Assembly (NCBI RefSeq): GCF_002218005.2
Contig: NZ_AP018678.1
Span: 1,116,001-1,180,000, forward strand
From: Vibrio algivorus
Lineage (GTDB): Bacteria; Pseudomonadota; Gammaproteobacteria; Enterobacterales; Vibrionaceae
Direction: 5' to 3'
Length of the DNA stretch: 64,000 nucleotides
Positions 33,636-43,011 of this stretch are shown one piece after another. The notes under the pieces are model-generated. The model was given only the letters and a program-made list of their open reading frames with translations, did no database searches and had not been told where the DNA came from. The first letter of the stretch is position 1. Every line of letters starts with the position of its first letter. The translations under genes were made by a program, and so were the position numbers.

Positions 33636-36557
33636 ATGACCACTGCGTTTGACTTTGAGCTAAACCAAGCTCAAACACCATTTACCACCAACATTCCTTA
33701 TGTTGAGGGTGTTTATGATCTTGCTCTTGACCAAGTATTGCTTGATCAAGAACAGCATGAATCTGCAGTTCGTTCTTATCCACGTCGATTACCGATTGCG
33801 ATTAAACGCGCATACGGTGCTCTGGTTGAAGATACTCGTGGCCAGTTATTTTTAGATTGTTTAGCTGGGGCAGGCACGCTTGTTCTGGGTTACAACCATC
33901 CAGAAATTAACCAAGCATTGAAAGAACAGCTTGATAGTGGTTTACCATATCAAACGCTGGATATCACCACGCCGGCAAAAGACCGTTTTATTAAGCAAGT
34001 AAAATCGTTTTTACCTGCTGATTTTGCGAAAAACTCGGTGATCCAATTCTGTGGCCCTTCTGGCGCAGATGCAGTAGAAGCTGCCATCAAGCTGGCTAAG
34101 CAAACCACTGGCCGTAATACCATGATCGCTTTTCGTGGTGCGTACCATGGAATGACGAACGGGACTATGGGCATGATGGGCAACTTAGGCACTAAAGCGC
34201 GCCGTACAGGTTTGATGTCAGATGTGCATTTTATGCCGTTTCCATACAGCTTACGTTGCCCATTTGGTATTGGTGGCGAAGAGGGTGCTCGTCAAAATAT
34301 TCGCTATATCGAACGTATGCTAAACGACGATGAAAGTGGCATTCAAAAACCGGCGGCGATCATTGTTGAACCGGTTCAAGGTGAAGGTGGTGTGATCCCA
34401 GCACCTGCATTCTGGTTACGTGAATTACGTCGTATTACGGCAGAGCACGGCATCTTATTAATTTTTGATGAGATCCAATGTGGCGTAGGTAAAACCGGTT
34501 ATAACTTTGCCTTTGAAGAGTCGGGCATTTCACCAGATATCCTTTGCTTATCTAAAGCGATTGGTGGTGGGTTGCCTATGTCGATTTTGGTCTTCAACAA
34601 AGACATCGATACTTGGAATCCAGGTGAGCACACCGGCACTTTTCGTGGTAACCAATTGGCGATGGTGTCCGGTGCCAAAGCATTAGAAATCATTCAACGT
34701 GATAACTTGGTTGAACACGCTAAAGTGGCCGGCCAATACTTACGTGAAGGCTTAGAGCAACTACAAAAAGAAGTAGGTTGCATTGCCGAAGTTCGTGGTA
34801 AGGGCTTAATGCTTGGTTTGGAAATCGTTCAACCGAACGGTGAATTGAATAAGTTTGGTGAGCCAGCGTCGGCTTCTGCACTGACACTGAAGATTCAACG
34901 TGCAGCATTAGAGCGTGGTTTGATGATTGAAAAAGGTGGCCGTGACGGTTCGGTATTGCGTTTCTTACCGCCGGTTATCATTAGCTTTGAACAGCTTGAT
35001 TTTGCATTGAAGACATTGAAAGCGGCGATCATTGCGGCAGGCGGTGGTATCGACCCTGAGAAGCAAAAAGCAGAGCAACAATCGGTTGAGCAAAAAGGTT
35101 GGCAGCAACACTTTATTCAAACTGGCACAAAAGGTGCAGACAGTTTTGAAAAGGCGATGAACCAAACTACCCAAGCGATGAAAGCGGTATTTGAAGCGGT
35201 AGATAAACCGTATTCAGGTATGGATCCACAGCTTCTAAAAGCACAAATTGAAGCGGTGAACTTAGATTCAAGCAACAGCGATTTACAGCAAGTGATTAAT
35301 AGCACCACAAACTTGGTGGCGAAGAACTCAATTTTTGTTCAGCACCCAAATTGTATTGCGCATCTACACACGCCACCGCTTGTGCCAGCGATTGCAGCTG
35401 AAGCTATGATTGCATCTTTGAACCAATCAATGGATTCATGGGATCAAGCATCAGCAGCGACTTATGTTGAGCAACGTGTAGTCGATTGGCTCTGTGAGCG
35501 CTACAACATGGGCGATAACGCAGATGGCGTGTTCACCAGTGGTGGTACTCAAAGTAACCAAATGGGCTTGTTGCTGGCGCGTGATTGGATTGCAGACAAA
35601 CTGAGCCAACACTCGATTCAAAAACTAGGCTTGCCTGACTATGCAGACAAGCTTCGTATTGTGTGTTCGAAAAAATCCCACTTTACGGTGCAAAAAACTG
35701 CCTCGTTAATGGGCTTAGGTGAAGCGGCAGTGGTGTGTGTCGATACGCATAACGACGGCACAATCAACACGGATGCGATGGCTGATACTTTGAATCAACT
35801 GAAAGCAGAAGGCTTAATTCCTTTTGCGATGGTCGGTACAGCAGGTACTACTGATCACGGTGCAATTGATGATTTGAACACATTGGCTGATTTAGCTCTA
35901 GCGCACGATATTTGGTTCCATGTTGATGGTGCCTACGGCGGCGCATTGATCTTAAGTAGCCATAAGAGCCGTTTAGCAGGTATTGAGCGTGCTTCATCGA
36001 TCAGTGTGGATTTCCATAAGTTGTTCTATCAACCAATCAGCTGCGGTGCGGTATTGGTGAAAGATAAAGCGAACTTTAAGTACTTATTGCATCATGCGGA
36101 TTACTTAAACCGTGAAACAGATGAGCTGCCAAACCTAGTGGATAAATCAATGGCGACAACGCGTCGTTTTGATGCACTAAAAGTGTTCATGACCATGCAA
36201 AGTGTCGGCACTAAAGCGTTAGGTGAAATGTACGATCATCTGATTGAACAAACGCACGAAGTGGCGCAAATGGTTGCCAATAATGCAGCGTTTGAGCTAT
36301 TGGCTCCACCAGCTTTATCGACGGTATTGATGCGTTACAGCAACCCGAACTTATCAGAACAAGCGCTTGATGACCTAAACCGTCAAATTCGCATTGAAGC
36401 ATTGGTTCGTGGTGTTGCGGTACTGGGCGAAACCACCGTAGATGGCAAAGCGGCACTGAAGTTCACGATTTTGAATCCGTGCTTAGTGTTGAGTGATTTT
36501 GAAAAATTACTGAATGATGTAAACGAGTTAGCTCAAGTTTTAACGACAGAAATTTAA
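33636..36557 (+). CDS. Fused diaminobutyrate-2-oxoglutarate aminotransferase / L-2,4-diaminobutyrate decarboxylase
   Basis: Bifunctional PLP enzyme of 973 residues. The N-terminal half (to about residue 460) is a class III aminotransferase making L-2,4-diaminobutyrate from aspartate semialdehyde and glutamate: FDEIQCGVGKTG and PLP Lys307 in LCLSKAIGGG. The C-terminal half (about 510-973) is a group II decarboxylase giving 1,3-diaminopropane, with PLP lysine in SVDFHKLFYQP near residue 790 and HVDGAYGG before it. In Vibrio this fusion supplies diaminopropane for norspermidine. It is followed by the dehydrogenase and decarboxylase that finish the pathway, with a family B repeat in the first gap. 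Confidence 0.95.
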   Translation: MTTAFDFELNQAQTPFTTNIPYVEGVYDLALDQVLLDQEQHESAVRSYPRRLPIAIKRAYGALVEDTRGQLFLDCLAGAGTLVLGYNHPEINQALKEQLDSGLPYQTLDITTPAKDRFIKQVKSFLPADFAKNSVIQFCGPSGADAVEAAIKLAKQTTGRNTMIAFRGAYHGMTNGTMGMMGNLGTKARRTGLMSDVHFMPFPYSLRCPFGIGGEEGARQNIRYIERMLNDDESGIQKPAAIIVEPVQGEGGVIPAPAFWLRELRRITAEHGILLIFDEIQCGVGKTGYNFAFEESGISPDILCLSKAIGGGLPMSILVFNKDIDTWNPGEHTGTFRGNQLAMVSGAKALEIIQRDNLVEHAKVAGQYLREGLEQLQKEVGCIAEVRGKGLMLGLEIVQPNGELNKFGEPASASALTLKIQRAALERGLMIEKGGRDGSVLRFLPPVIISFEQLDFALKTLKAAIIAAGGGIDPEKQKAEQQSVEQKGWQQHFIQTGTKGADSFEKAMNQTTQAMKAVFEAVDKPYSGMDPQLLKAQIEAVNLDSSNSDLQQVINSTTNLVAKNSIFVQHPNCIAHLHTPPLVPAIAAEAMIASLNQSMDSWDQASAATYVEQRVVDWLCERYNMGDNADGVFTSGGTQSNQMGLLLARDWIADKLSQHSIQKLGLPDYADKLRIVCSKKSHFTVQKTASLMGLGEAAVVCVDTHNDGTINTDAMADTLNQLKAEGLIPFAMVGTAGTTDHGAIDDLNTLADLALAHDIWFHVDGAYGGALILSSHKSRLAGIERASSISVDFHKLFYQPISCGAVLVKDKANFKYLLHHADYLNRETDELPNLVDKSMATTRRFDALKVFMTMQSVGTKALGEMYDHLIEQTHEVAQMVANNAAFELLAPPALSTVLMRYSNPNLSEQALDDLNRQIRIEALVRGVAVLGETTVDGKAALKFTILNPCLVLSDFEKLLNDVNELAQVLTTEI

Positions 36558-36572
36558 TTTATTTATATGAAC

Positions 36573-36643
36573 TAATACCCAAAGTAATTGGAGCTGTAGT
36601 GAGCGCAGTCAATAAAACTACAGCTTCAAGTACGCAGGGGATA
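36573..36643. repeat. Palindromic intergenic repeat, family B, short copy
   Basis: TAATACCCAAAGTAATTGGAG with GCTGTAGT at the left, and ACTACAGC with TTCAAGTACGCAGGGGATA at the right, so inner and outer arms are inverted. It fills most of the gap between the fused enzyme and the dehydrogenase. Confidence 0.75.
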
Positions 36644-36668
36644 ACGAAGAAAGGAAGGTGACGAAGAG

Positions 36669-37913
36669 ATGTCTATTTTACAAATTGGCGCAGGTGGCGT
36701 TGGTTGGGTTGTAGCTCATAAAGCCGCTCAAAACAATGATGTACTCGGTGATATTACGTTAGCGTCTCGCACAATTGCGAAATGTGAAAAAATTATCGAG
36801 TCGATCAAAGGCAAAAATAACCTTAAAGATCCATCAAAGAAACTAGAAGCACGATTTGTAGATGCTGACGATGTTGCCTCTCTTGTAGCATTGATTAACG
36901 AAGTCAAACCTGACCTAGTGATTAATGCCGGTCCTCCATGGGTGAACGTGACCATTATGGAAGCGTGTTACCAAGCGAAAGTGTCTTATCTTGATACATC
37001 GGTTGCTGTCGATTTATGCAGTGAAGGTCAGCAAGTACCGGAAGCTTACGATCCACAATGGGCATTCCGCGAAAAATTTGCTGAAGCAGGCATTACAGGT
37101 ATTTTAGGTGCAGGTTTTGATCCAGGCGTGGTTAGCGTATTTGCCGCTTATGCCGTAAAACATCTTTTTGATGAAATCGACACCATTGATGTGATGGATG
37201 TGAATGCCGGTGACCACGGTAAGAAGTTTGCAACTAACTTTGACCCAGAAACCAACATGCTTGAAATCCAAGGCGATTCTTTCTACTGGGAAGAGGGCAG
37301 TTGGAAGCAAGTACCTTGCCATACTCGTATGCTTGAGTTCGATTTCCCGAACTGTGGCAGCCACAAAGTTTACTCAATGGCGCATGATGAAGTTCGTTCA
37401 ATGCAAGAGTTCATCCCAGCAAAACGTATCGAATTTTGGATGGGCTTTGGTGACCGTTACCTAAACTACTTCAACTGCATGAAAGATATCGGCCTACTAA
37501 GCCCAGATCCAATCACGCTGCAAGACGGTACTGTGGTTGAGCCTCTGAAAGTATTGAAAGCATTGCTACCGGATCCAACTTCTCTTGCACCGGGTTATAC
37601 AGGTAAAACGTGTATCGGTACTTGGGTTCAGGGTAAAAAAGGCGGCGAGCAGCGTAGTGTATTTATCTACAATAACGCCGATCACGAAGTGGCTTACCAC
37701 GACGTTGAACACCAAGCGATTGCTTATACGACTGGCGTACCTGCAATCACAGCCGCTCTTCAGTACTTCAAAGGTAACTGGAATGAAGCAGGCGTGTTCA
37801 ACATGGAACAACTTGATCCAGACGGCTTCCTAGAAACCATGCCAAGCATCGGTCTAGATTGGCATGTTCAAGAGCTAGAGCCAGGTCAGCCGAAGATTAA
37901 TATTTTGAAATAA
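36669..37913 (+). CDS. Carboxynorspermidine dehydrogenase (CANSDH)
   Basis: Cytoplasmic NADPH-dependent enzyme of the saccharopine dehydrogenase fold, 414 residues, condensing aspartate semialdehyde with 1,3-diaminopropane (or putrescine) to carboxynorspermidine (or carboxyspermidine). The dinucleotide-binding loop is QIGAGGVGWVVAHKA at residues 5-19, and GAGFDPGVVSVFA lies near residue 143. The assignment rests on the fold plus its place between the diaminobutyrate enzyme and NspC. GAAGGTGACGAAGAG provides a ribosome site. A CTAG-arm repeat follows it. Confidence 0.93.
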   Translation: MSILQIGAGGVGWVVAHKAAQNNDVLGDITLASRTIAKCEKIIESIKGKNNLKDPSKKLEARFVDADDVASLVALINEVKPDLVINAGPPWVNVTIMEACYQAKVSYLDTSVAVDLCSEGQQVPEAYDPQWAFREKFAEAGITGILGAGFDPGVVSVFAAYAVKHLFDEIDTIDVMDVNAGDHGKKFATNFDPETNMLEIQGDSFYWEEGSWKQVPCHTRMLEFDFPNCGSHKVYSMAHDEVRSMQEFIPAKRIEFWMGFGDRYLNYFNCMKDIGLLSPDPITLQDGTVVEPLKVLKALLPDPTSLAPGYTGKTCIGTWVQGKKGGEQRSVFIYNNADHEVAYHDVEHQAIAYTTGVPAITAALQYFKGNWNEAGVFNMEQLDPDGFLETMPSIGLDWHVQELEPGQPKINILK

Positions 37914-37920
37914 GAGAAGG

Positions 37921-38052
37921 TTCCTAGTCCCTAGTTTCTAGTACCTAGAGGGCTGGCTCCTTTTAATGATAAGCAGTAATACTTAGTTTGTTACTGCTTA
38001 TTTTATTATGTATATCTTTGCTTTTTCCTAGAAACTAGAAACTAGGGACTAG
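37921..38052. repeat. CTAG-arm inverted repeat element
   Basis: CTAGTCCCTAGTTTCTAGT (37924-37942) is matched by its inverse ACTAGAAACTAGGGACTAG (38034-38052). Inside lies a terminator-like hairpin, ATAAGCAGTAA (37969-37979) with TTACTGCTTAT (37991-38001), followed by TTTATTATG. The unit occupies the gap between CANSDH and nspC, so it may lower expression of nspC. Confidence 0.75.
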
Positions 38053-38069
38053 CAACTGTATGGAGACTT

Positions 38070-39200
38070 ATGTCTAACAATCTTCCTACTCCTCATTTCA
38101 TGATTGATGAATCAAAACTGATCCGCAATCTTGAGATCGCCAAGCAGCTTAAAGAATTGAGCGGCGTAAAATTAGTCTTAGCGCTGAAGTGTTTTTCAAC
38201 TTGGGGCGTGTTTGACATTATTAAACCTTACCTAGATGGCACCACAAGTAGTGGCCCGTATGAAGTGAAGTTAGGCCACGAGACTTTTGGTGGTGAGACG
38301 CACGCATACAGCGTTGGCTACAGCGAAGATGACGTAAAAGAAGTGGCGGATATCTGCGATAAGATGATCTTTAACTCTTTAAGTCAGCTAAAAGCCTATC
38401 GTCATTTGGTGGAAGGCAAAGCCTCAATCGGTGTGCGTTTGAATCCCGGTGTAAGCCGTGCAGGGCAAGACTTAGCCGATCCAGCCCGTCAATTTTCACG
38501 TTTAGGTATACAAGAAGGGCAATTGTCGGCTGAGATTTTTGATGATCTTGACGGCGTGATGTTCCACATGAACTGCGAAAATAAATCAGCGGATGATTTT
38601 ATCTCTTTGCTTGAGAGCATCTCTGAACGTTTTGGCGCTTATCTAGATAAACTTGACTGGGTTAGCCTAGGCGGTGGCGTATTCTTTACTTGGCCGGGTT
38701 ATGAAGTTGAGAAGCTTGCTCAAGCATTAAAACACTTTGGTGAAAAACATGGCGTGCAGCTTTACCTAGAGCCGGGTGAAGCCATCATTACTCAAACCAC
38801 AGACCTTGTTGTTACCGTGGTAGATATTGTTGAAAATGGCATGAAAACCGCGATTGTCGATTCAGCTACCGAAGCGCACCGTTTAGATACGCTAATCTAT
38901 AACGAGCCAGCTTCGATTGGTGAAGCCTGTGAACATGGCGAACATGAATACGTGATTGGTTCTTGCTCATGCCTAGCGGGGGATCAGTTCTGTGTGGCTA
39001 AGTTTGATAAGCCTTTAGAAATCGGTCAACGCTTGCATATTTTAGATAGCGCAGGTTACACCATGGTGAAGTTAAACTGGTTTAACGGCCTGAAAATGCC
39101 GACGGTTTATTGCCAACGTGCTAATGGTGAGATTCAAAAGCTGAATGAATTTGACTACCAAGATTTCAAACGTTCCCTGTCTCAATGGTCGGTAAAATAA
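38070..39200 (+). CDS. nspC: Carboxynorspermidine decarboxylase
   Basis: PLP enzyme of the alanine-racemase-fold decarboxylases, 376 residues, removing CO2 from carboxynorspermidine to give norspermidine, the main triamine of Vibrio and a biofilm signal. PLP lysine is Lys40 in VLALKCFSTW. HMNCENKSADDF, SLGGGVFFTWPG (phosphate-binding glycines) and the catalytic cysteine in GSCSCLAGDQF are present. A terminator follows. It is the last gene of the norspermidine set. Confidence 0.95.
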   Translation: MSNNLPTPHFMIDESKLIRNLEIAKQLKELSGVKLVLALKCFSTWGVFDIIKPYLDGTTSSGPYEVKLGHETFGGETHAYSVGYSEDDVKEVADICDKMIFNSLSQLKAYRHLVEGKASIGVRLNPGVSRAGQDLADPARQFSRLGIQEGQLSAEIFDDLDGVMFHMNCENKSADDFISLLESISERFGAYLDKLDWVSLGGGVFFTWPGYEVEKLAQALKHFGEKHGVQLYLEPGEAIITQTTDLVVTVVDIVENGMKTAIVDSATEAHRLDTLIYNEPASIGEACEHGEHEYVIGSCSCLAGDQFCVAKFDKPLEIGQRLHILDSAGYTMVKLNWFNGLKMPTVYCQRANGEIQKLNEFDYQDFKRSLSQWSVK

Positions 39201-39236
39201 CCCGATAGATTGAAGAGTAAAAGAACGTAATTTCGA

Positions 39237-39301
39237 AGCTGTGCTGCCTGTTTATACTCTTAAGTGAAATACTTAAATCAAACGGACATCGCGGCTTTTT
39301 T
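39237..39301 (+). terminator. Terminator after nspC
   Basis: A 17-base stem (39237-39253 with 39280-39296) with several G-T pairs and two mismatches, then six T. Confidence 0.75.
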
Positions 39302-39322
39302 ACTTTCTTTCCGGTAGAGTGC

Positions 39323-39454
39323 TATACCCTCGTACTTGAAGCTGCAGCTTTGTTGCCGGCGTTCATTCGCCCCAATCACATAGTCGAGCTATGCTCATGA
39401 GGCCTCACTCACTTGTCGCCTCACTGCACCTTCAATTACTTTGGGTGCTATATA
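39323..39454. repeat. Palindromic intergenic repeat, family B, longer copy
   Basis: Begins TATACCCTCGTACTTGAAGC and ends CTTCAATTACTTTGGGTGC. The inner part carries GCCTCACTCACTTGTCGCCT, the inverse of the sequence in the chimeric element at 23844. It is noncoding and lies just before the small gene at 39480. Confidence 0.75.
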
Positions 39455-39479
39455 TAAGACTTCAAAAGGAAAGTGTCTA

Positions 39480-39815
39480 ATGAAAATTATGTATTCCGGT
39501 GTCATCGCTTCTCACGGTGAAGTTTTTGCAAATCAATTAAAAGACTTTCTGATAAAGAACCAAGATAAAATTGAGCGCCAGTTAATCCCCAATTTAGATT
39601 ACATTGATCCGAGAGCGCTTAATGATAATGGTATTCAAATTATGGAGGTAACTTACTTGGGGGAGGCTCGCTATTCACTTGCCTATCAATATGATTGGTT
39701 CGTATTTAGCCCTTGTACCAATATTGACTTAACCGGTACGGATAAGAATAAAGTGACGCTTACTGTGTTAGATTGCGGCGAGTTAGAATTTGATCTTTCA
39801 GCACTAGGGCATTAA
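39480..39815 (+). CDS. Hypothetical protein
   Basis: A 111-residue soluble protein I do not recognise. The start at 39480 is supported by AAAGGAAAG 5-9 bases ahead; an in-frame ATG at 39441 lies inside the family B repeat and is unlikely. The sequence is mixed and well balanced, with no membrane segment or signal peptide, and ends in acidic-hydrophobic LDCGELEFDLSALGH, so it looks like a real folded protein. It stands alone between a repeat and a terminator, with no functional partner. Confidence 0.7.
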   Translation: MKIMYSGVIASHGEVFANQLKDFLIKNQDKIERQLIPNLDYIDPRALNDNGIQIMEVTYLGEARYSLAYQYDWFVFSPCTNIDLTGTDKNKVTLTVLDCGELEFDLSALGH

Positions 39816-39819
39816 GAAA

Positions 39820-39852
39820 AAGGACTTCACTGAAAATAACGAAGTCCTTGTT
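39820..39852. terminator. Bidirectional terminator
   Basis: AAGGACTTC (39820-39828) pairs with GAAGTCCTT (39841-39849). The T run is better on the minus strand, for the symporter gene. Confidence 0.8.
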
Positions 39853-39888
39853 GTCACTGCTAATCAGAATAATCTAAATGGCACTAGA

Positions 39889-40848
39889 TTATGATTTCTC
39901 AACTTGAGCTTGTGTGTTGACAGGTGAAGATGAATTATCTTGGACTGTTTTTCTTGACCAGTACCCAGCCAAGATTGAGCCTGAAATATTATGCCAAAGA
40001 GAAAATAATGTTCCTGGCATAGCGGCTGCTGGTGTAAAGAACTTCATAGCAAGGGCAGTAGCAAGACCTGAATTTTGTAAGCCTACTTCAAACGCAATAG
40101 TACGAGAGATAGTTTCATTAAAGCCTAATAAACGACATCCCCAATATCCTGCTAATAATCCAAACCCGTTATGTAGAACAACGGCAAGTGCAATGATTGG
40201 ACCTATAGCGGCAAATTGAGATGCATTGAGTGCAATAACGATACCAATAATCATGACAATGGCAGCCATTGAAATTAGAGGGAGTATTGAATCAAGTTTT
40301 TTCGTTACATTATGGAAAAATTGATTAATGAAAATTCCGATTGCCACTGGCAATAATACAATTTTCACTAGACTCATAAGCATTGCTGCGGCCGGAACAT
40401 CAACGGCTTGTCCTGCTAAAAGTTCAGATAAAAATGGTGTAAGAAGCACGCCTAGTAATGTTGAAATTGCGGTCATAGATATAGAAAGTGCCACATCCCC
40501 TTTGGCTAAGTAGCACATTACATTGGATGATGTACCACCGGCTACGCTGCCGACTAATACCATACCAACCGTAAGTTCAGGGCTAAAGCCTAGAATATAA
40601 CTGATCAGCAGTGCGACAAGGGGCATAACCGTAAATTGTAAAATGATGCCAATCGTAACGGCTAATTTTTGCTTAACGACATTTGCAAAATCACTGGCTT
40701 TCAATGTCAGACCCATCGACATCATAATAACAACCAATAAAGGTACAATATAAGTTTTTAATGGTTGAAAAATGGTTGGCTGCATATAAGCCAAAATGGA
40801 TATTAAAATTGCCCATACCGGGAATAATTGAGTAATCGTCCGTAACAT
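39889..40848 (-). CDS. Bile acid:sodium symporter (BASS) family protein
   Basis: Inner-membrane carrier, 319 residues, with about ten hydrophobic helices. Family stretches include MMSMGLTLKASDF near residue 43, LVGSVAGGTSSNVMCYLAKGD (sodium-site glycines and the GGTxSN motif) near 98, and FEVGLQNSGLATALAMK near 248. Bacterial members carry organic acids or pantoate-like compounds with Na+; the substrate here cannot be read from sequence. It is 62 bases downstream of the ACT-domain gene on the same strand, which suggests cotranscription. Confidence 0.87.
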   Translation of the reverse strand: MLRTITQLFPVWAILISILAYMQPTIFQPLKTYIVPLLVVIMMSMGLTLKASDFANVVKQKLAVTIGIILQFTVMPLVALLISYILGFSPELTVGMVLVGSVAGGTSSNVMCYLAKGDVALSISMTAISTLLGVLLTPFLSELLAGQAVDVPAAAMLMSLVKIVLLPVAIGIFINQFFHNVTKKLDSILPLISMAAIVMIIGIVIALNASQFAAIGPIIALAVVLHNGFGLLAGYWGCRLLGFNETISRTIAFEVGLQNSGLATALAMKFFTPAAAMPGTLFSLWHNISGSILAGYWSRKTVQDNSSSPVNTQAQVEKS

Positions 40849-40910
40849 TTGGTTCTCCTTTTTTTAGAAGCCCAGAATGCCATATTTAACATTTTTGTCA
40901 CGTTTGATTT

Positions 40911-41450
40911 TTACTCTTCTTTAGACAATATAGATGTCACATCAATAACTCTAGTACCCTGAGTGATCGCTTCTAGTTCTGCAATTACATCCTTAATATT
41001 GGTTTGCTCAGGAATCGTGATACTGAATTGTGATGTAAATAGATTCGCATTAATGCCATTTTCGCCTGCGAGAAATAAGCGCTGGGTATCAATACTTAAA
41101 ATATTGGCACGTTCTCGCTCTAAGATGTGAGTAAGTTCTTGAATGATCCCTGATTGTTCTTGACTATCGAATCGTAATTCATAAATGTCATCTTCGGCAT
41201 GTTTCGCAGCTTGTGTTGGTGCAAAATGAGTGGTGAGATTTTCACTATTCTTAAAAGCTTTTTGAATCGCTTTGACACTTTCGGTAGGACATTTAATTTT
41301 TACTAATCCGGCGATTTGCTCATCTAGGTAATTAATTTTACTGACGATCCAAGTTCCGCCATGTTTATGGGTAATCTGCGCTAAATGCTGCAGTGTCTTT
41401 GGGGATGCTTGGCCTGAAACGTTGGCAATGAATACGGTTTGGCTTTCCAT
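40911..41450 (-). CDS. ACT-domain protein, GcvR-like
   Basis: A 179-residue protein with two ACT domains (about residues 5-75 and 92-172; the second begins YELRFDSQEQSGIIQELTH). This is the layout of GcvR, the repressor partner of GcvA for glycine cleavage. Amino-acid binding and protein-protein control are expected; the ligand is unknown. It is followed by a BASS-family symporter gene 62 bases on, so the two may serve the same process. It is not the standard GcvR, which usually sits beside bcp. Confidence 0.75.
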   Translation of the reverse strand: MESQTVFIANVSGQASPKTLQHLAQITHKHGGTWIVSKINYLDEQIAGLVKIKCPTESVKAIQKAFKNSENLTTHFAPTQAAKHAEDDIYELRFDSQEQSGIIQELTHILERERANILSIDTQRLFLAGENGINANLFTSQFSITIPEQTNIKDVIAELEAITQGTRVIDVTSILSKEE

Positions 41451-41693
41451 AATGATCTCCTACCAAGTAGCATTAAATGTATATGATTTATTTTAGTACA
41501 GCTAAATAAAGAGCAAGGTGTAATTCGAAAAGTGTTGAGGAATAATTATTTACGCTAGTTTTTAAAAGTGAACTCACGTTAATTTTAAAGGTGTCGTTAT
41601 TTTTTGCTCAATGTAAGCTACTAAATTGTGGGTAGTTGTGTTTGAATTGATAATCAATGTGGATTGAAAAAATAATGCATAAGAGGAATTAGG

Positions 41694-42896
41694 ATGATTA
41701 AGGTATCAATGTTGAGTACGGGCGAAGAGGTTTTGCATGGTGATATTGTTGATACCAACGCATCTTGGCTATCAGAGTTATTTTTTGAACAAGGTTTTGC
41801 TATTCATTATCGCAGTACTGTCGGTGATCAGTTAGAAGAATTAGAAAACGAAATTACGGCGTTAAGCTTAAAAAGTGATGTTGTTATTGTGAATGGCGGT
41901 CTAGGCCCAACAACGGATGATCTCAGCGCATTAGCAGCGGCTAGAGCACTCGGTGTAGAGTTAGAGCTTAATCAAGAATGGTTAGAGATTATGACTAACT
42001 ATTTTGCTCGCCTAGGTCGGCCTATGGCGGCAAGTAACGATAAGCAAGCAATGCTGCCTGTTGGCGCTGAAATGCTTAATAACCCAGTTGGCACGGCTTG
42101 TGGTTTTAGTATTGAGCTTAACAATGCGGTGGTATTTTTTACTCCCGGAGTGCCGTTTGAATTCAAGCGCATGACAACTGATGAAATATTGCCGCGTTTG
42201 AAGCAACGTTTTCCCAATGTAGAAAGGCTTGAATGCAATAAGGTTTATACTTTTGGCCTAGGTGAATCTGGTATTGCTGACCGTTTGAAATCGGTGAAAT
42301 TGCCCGATGGATTCAGTTTAGGTTATCGCTCTTACATGCCATTTATTGAAGTGAAAATATTCAGTCCTTATCAAGATCAAAATATCGAACAAGTAATTGA
42401 AATTATTAGTGGTGAGTTAGCCGAGTTTACTCTTTCAATTAACCAGCCTTTAATTGCTGCGGTTGGACATTTACTCGATCACAGTCAAACTCAGATCTCT
42501 GCCTTAGAACAAGTGACTGGTGGGGAAGTTGCTCGTAGTTTATCACTTGATGCAAAAGCGCAAGAACAGTTCGTACAGAGTGTGGTTGATAATAAAGCTC
42601 AACCATTATCAGAATTGCAAGATGCGTTACTGATTGCCGATGAATATCGTCAGGATACACAATCGGATATTGTTGTTAGTAGCTTCAGAATGGAAGATGG
42701 AAGTATTGCTCTGGTTTTGATTTCTGCTGAATATCATTTTGCTCAGCAAGTTTCATTTACGCGAGACTACCCATTGAAATCACAACAAATATTATTGTCT
42801 ACTCTGATATTAGATATGGTGAGAAGGTATTTACAACAAATCAGTATGTTAGCAACCTTAAGCCACTTTGAACGTTTGGCTTTTATTGAAGGTTAA
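41694..42896 (+). CDS. yfaY: CinA-like protein YfaY
   Basis: A 400-residue CinA-family protein. The N-terminal half is a molybdopterin-binding-like domain (STGEEVLHGDIVDTNASWLS, VVIVNGGLGPTTDD). The C-terminal half has lost the NMN deamidase signature, as in E. coli YfaY, so enzyme activity is doubtful; the domain otherwise hydrolyses ADP-ribose or NMN. TAAGAGGAATTAGG precedes the ATG. It is a single gene, upstream of the outer-membrane protein gene. Confidence 0.88.
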   Translation: MIKVSMLSTGEEVLHGDIVDTNASWLSELFFEQGFAIHYRSTVGDQLEELENEITALSLKSDVVIVNGGLGPTTDDLSALAAARALGVELELNQEWLEIMTNYFARLGRPMAASNDKQAMLPVGAEMLNNPVGTACGFSIELNNAVVFFTPGVPFEFKRMTTDEILPRLKQRFPNVERLECNKVYTFGLGESGIADRLKSVKLPDGFSLGYRSYMPFIEVKIFSPYQDQNIEQVIEIISGELAEFTLSINQPLIAAVGHLLDHSQTQISALEQVTGGEVARSLSLDAKAQEQFVQSVVDNKAQPLSELQDALLIADEYRQDTQSDIVVSSFRMEDGSIALVLISAEYHFAQQVSFTRDYPLKSQQILLSTLILDMVRRYLQQISMLATLSHFERLAFIEG

Positions 42897-43011
42897 CCTT
42901 TGGTGATAAAATCATCAAATGAGATTGATTTTCAATTGCATGACATTCACATGACAAATGTGACATCTATCTTAAATATTGTGCGAACATATTTAACAAA
43001 AGGTGCTTCGC

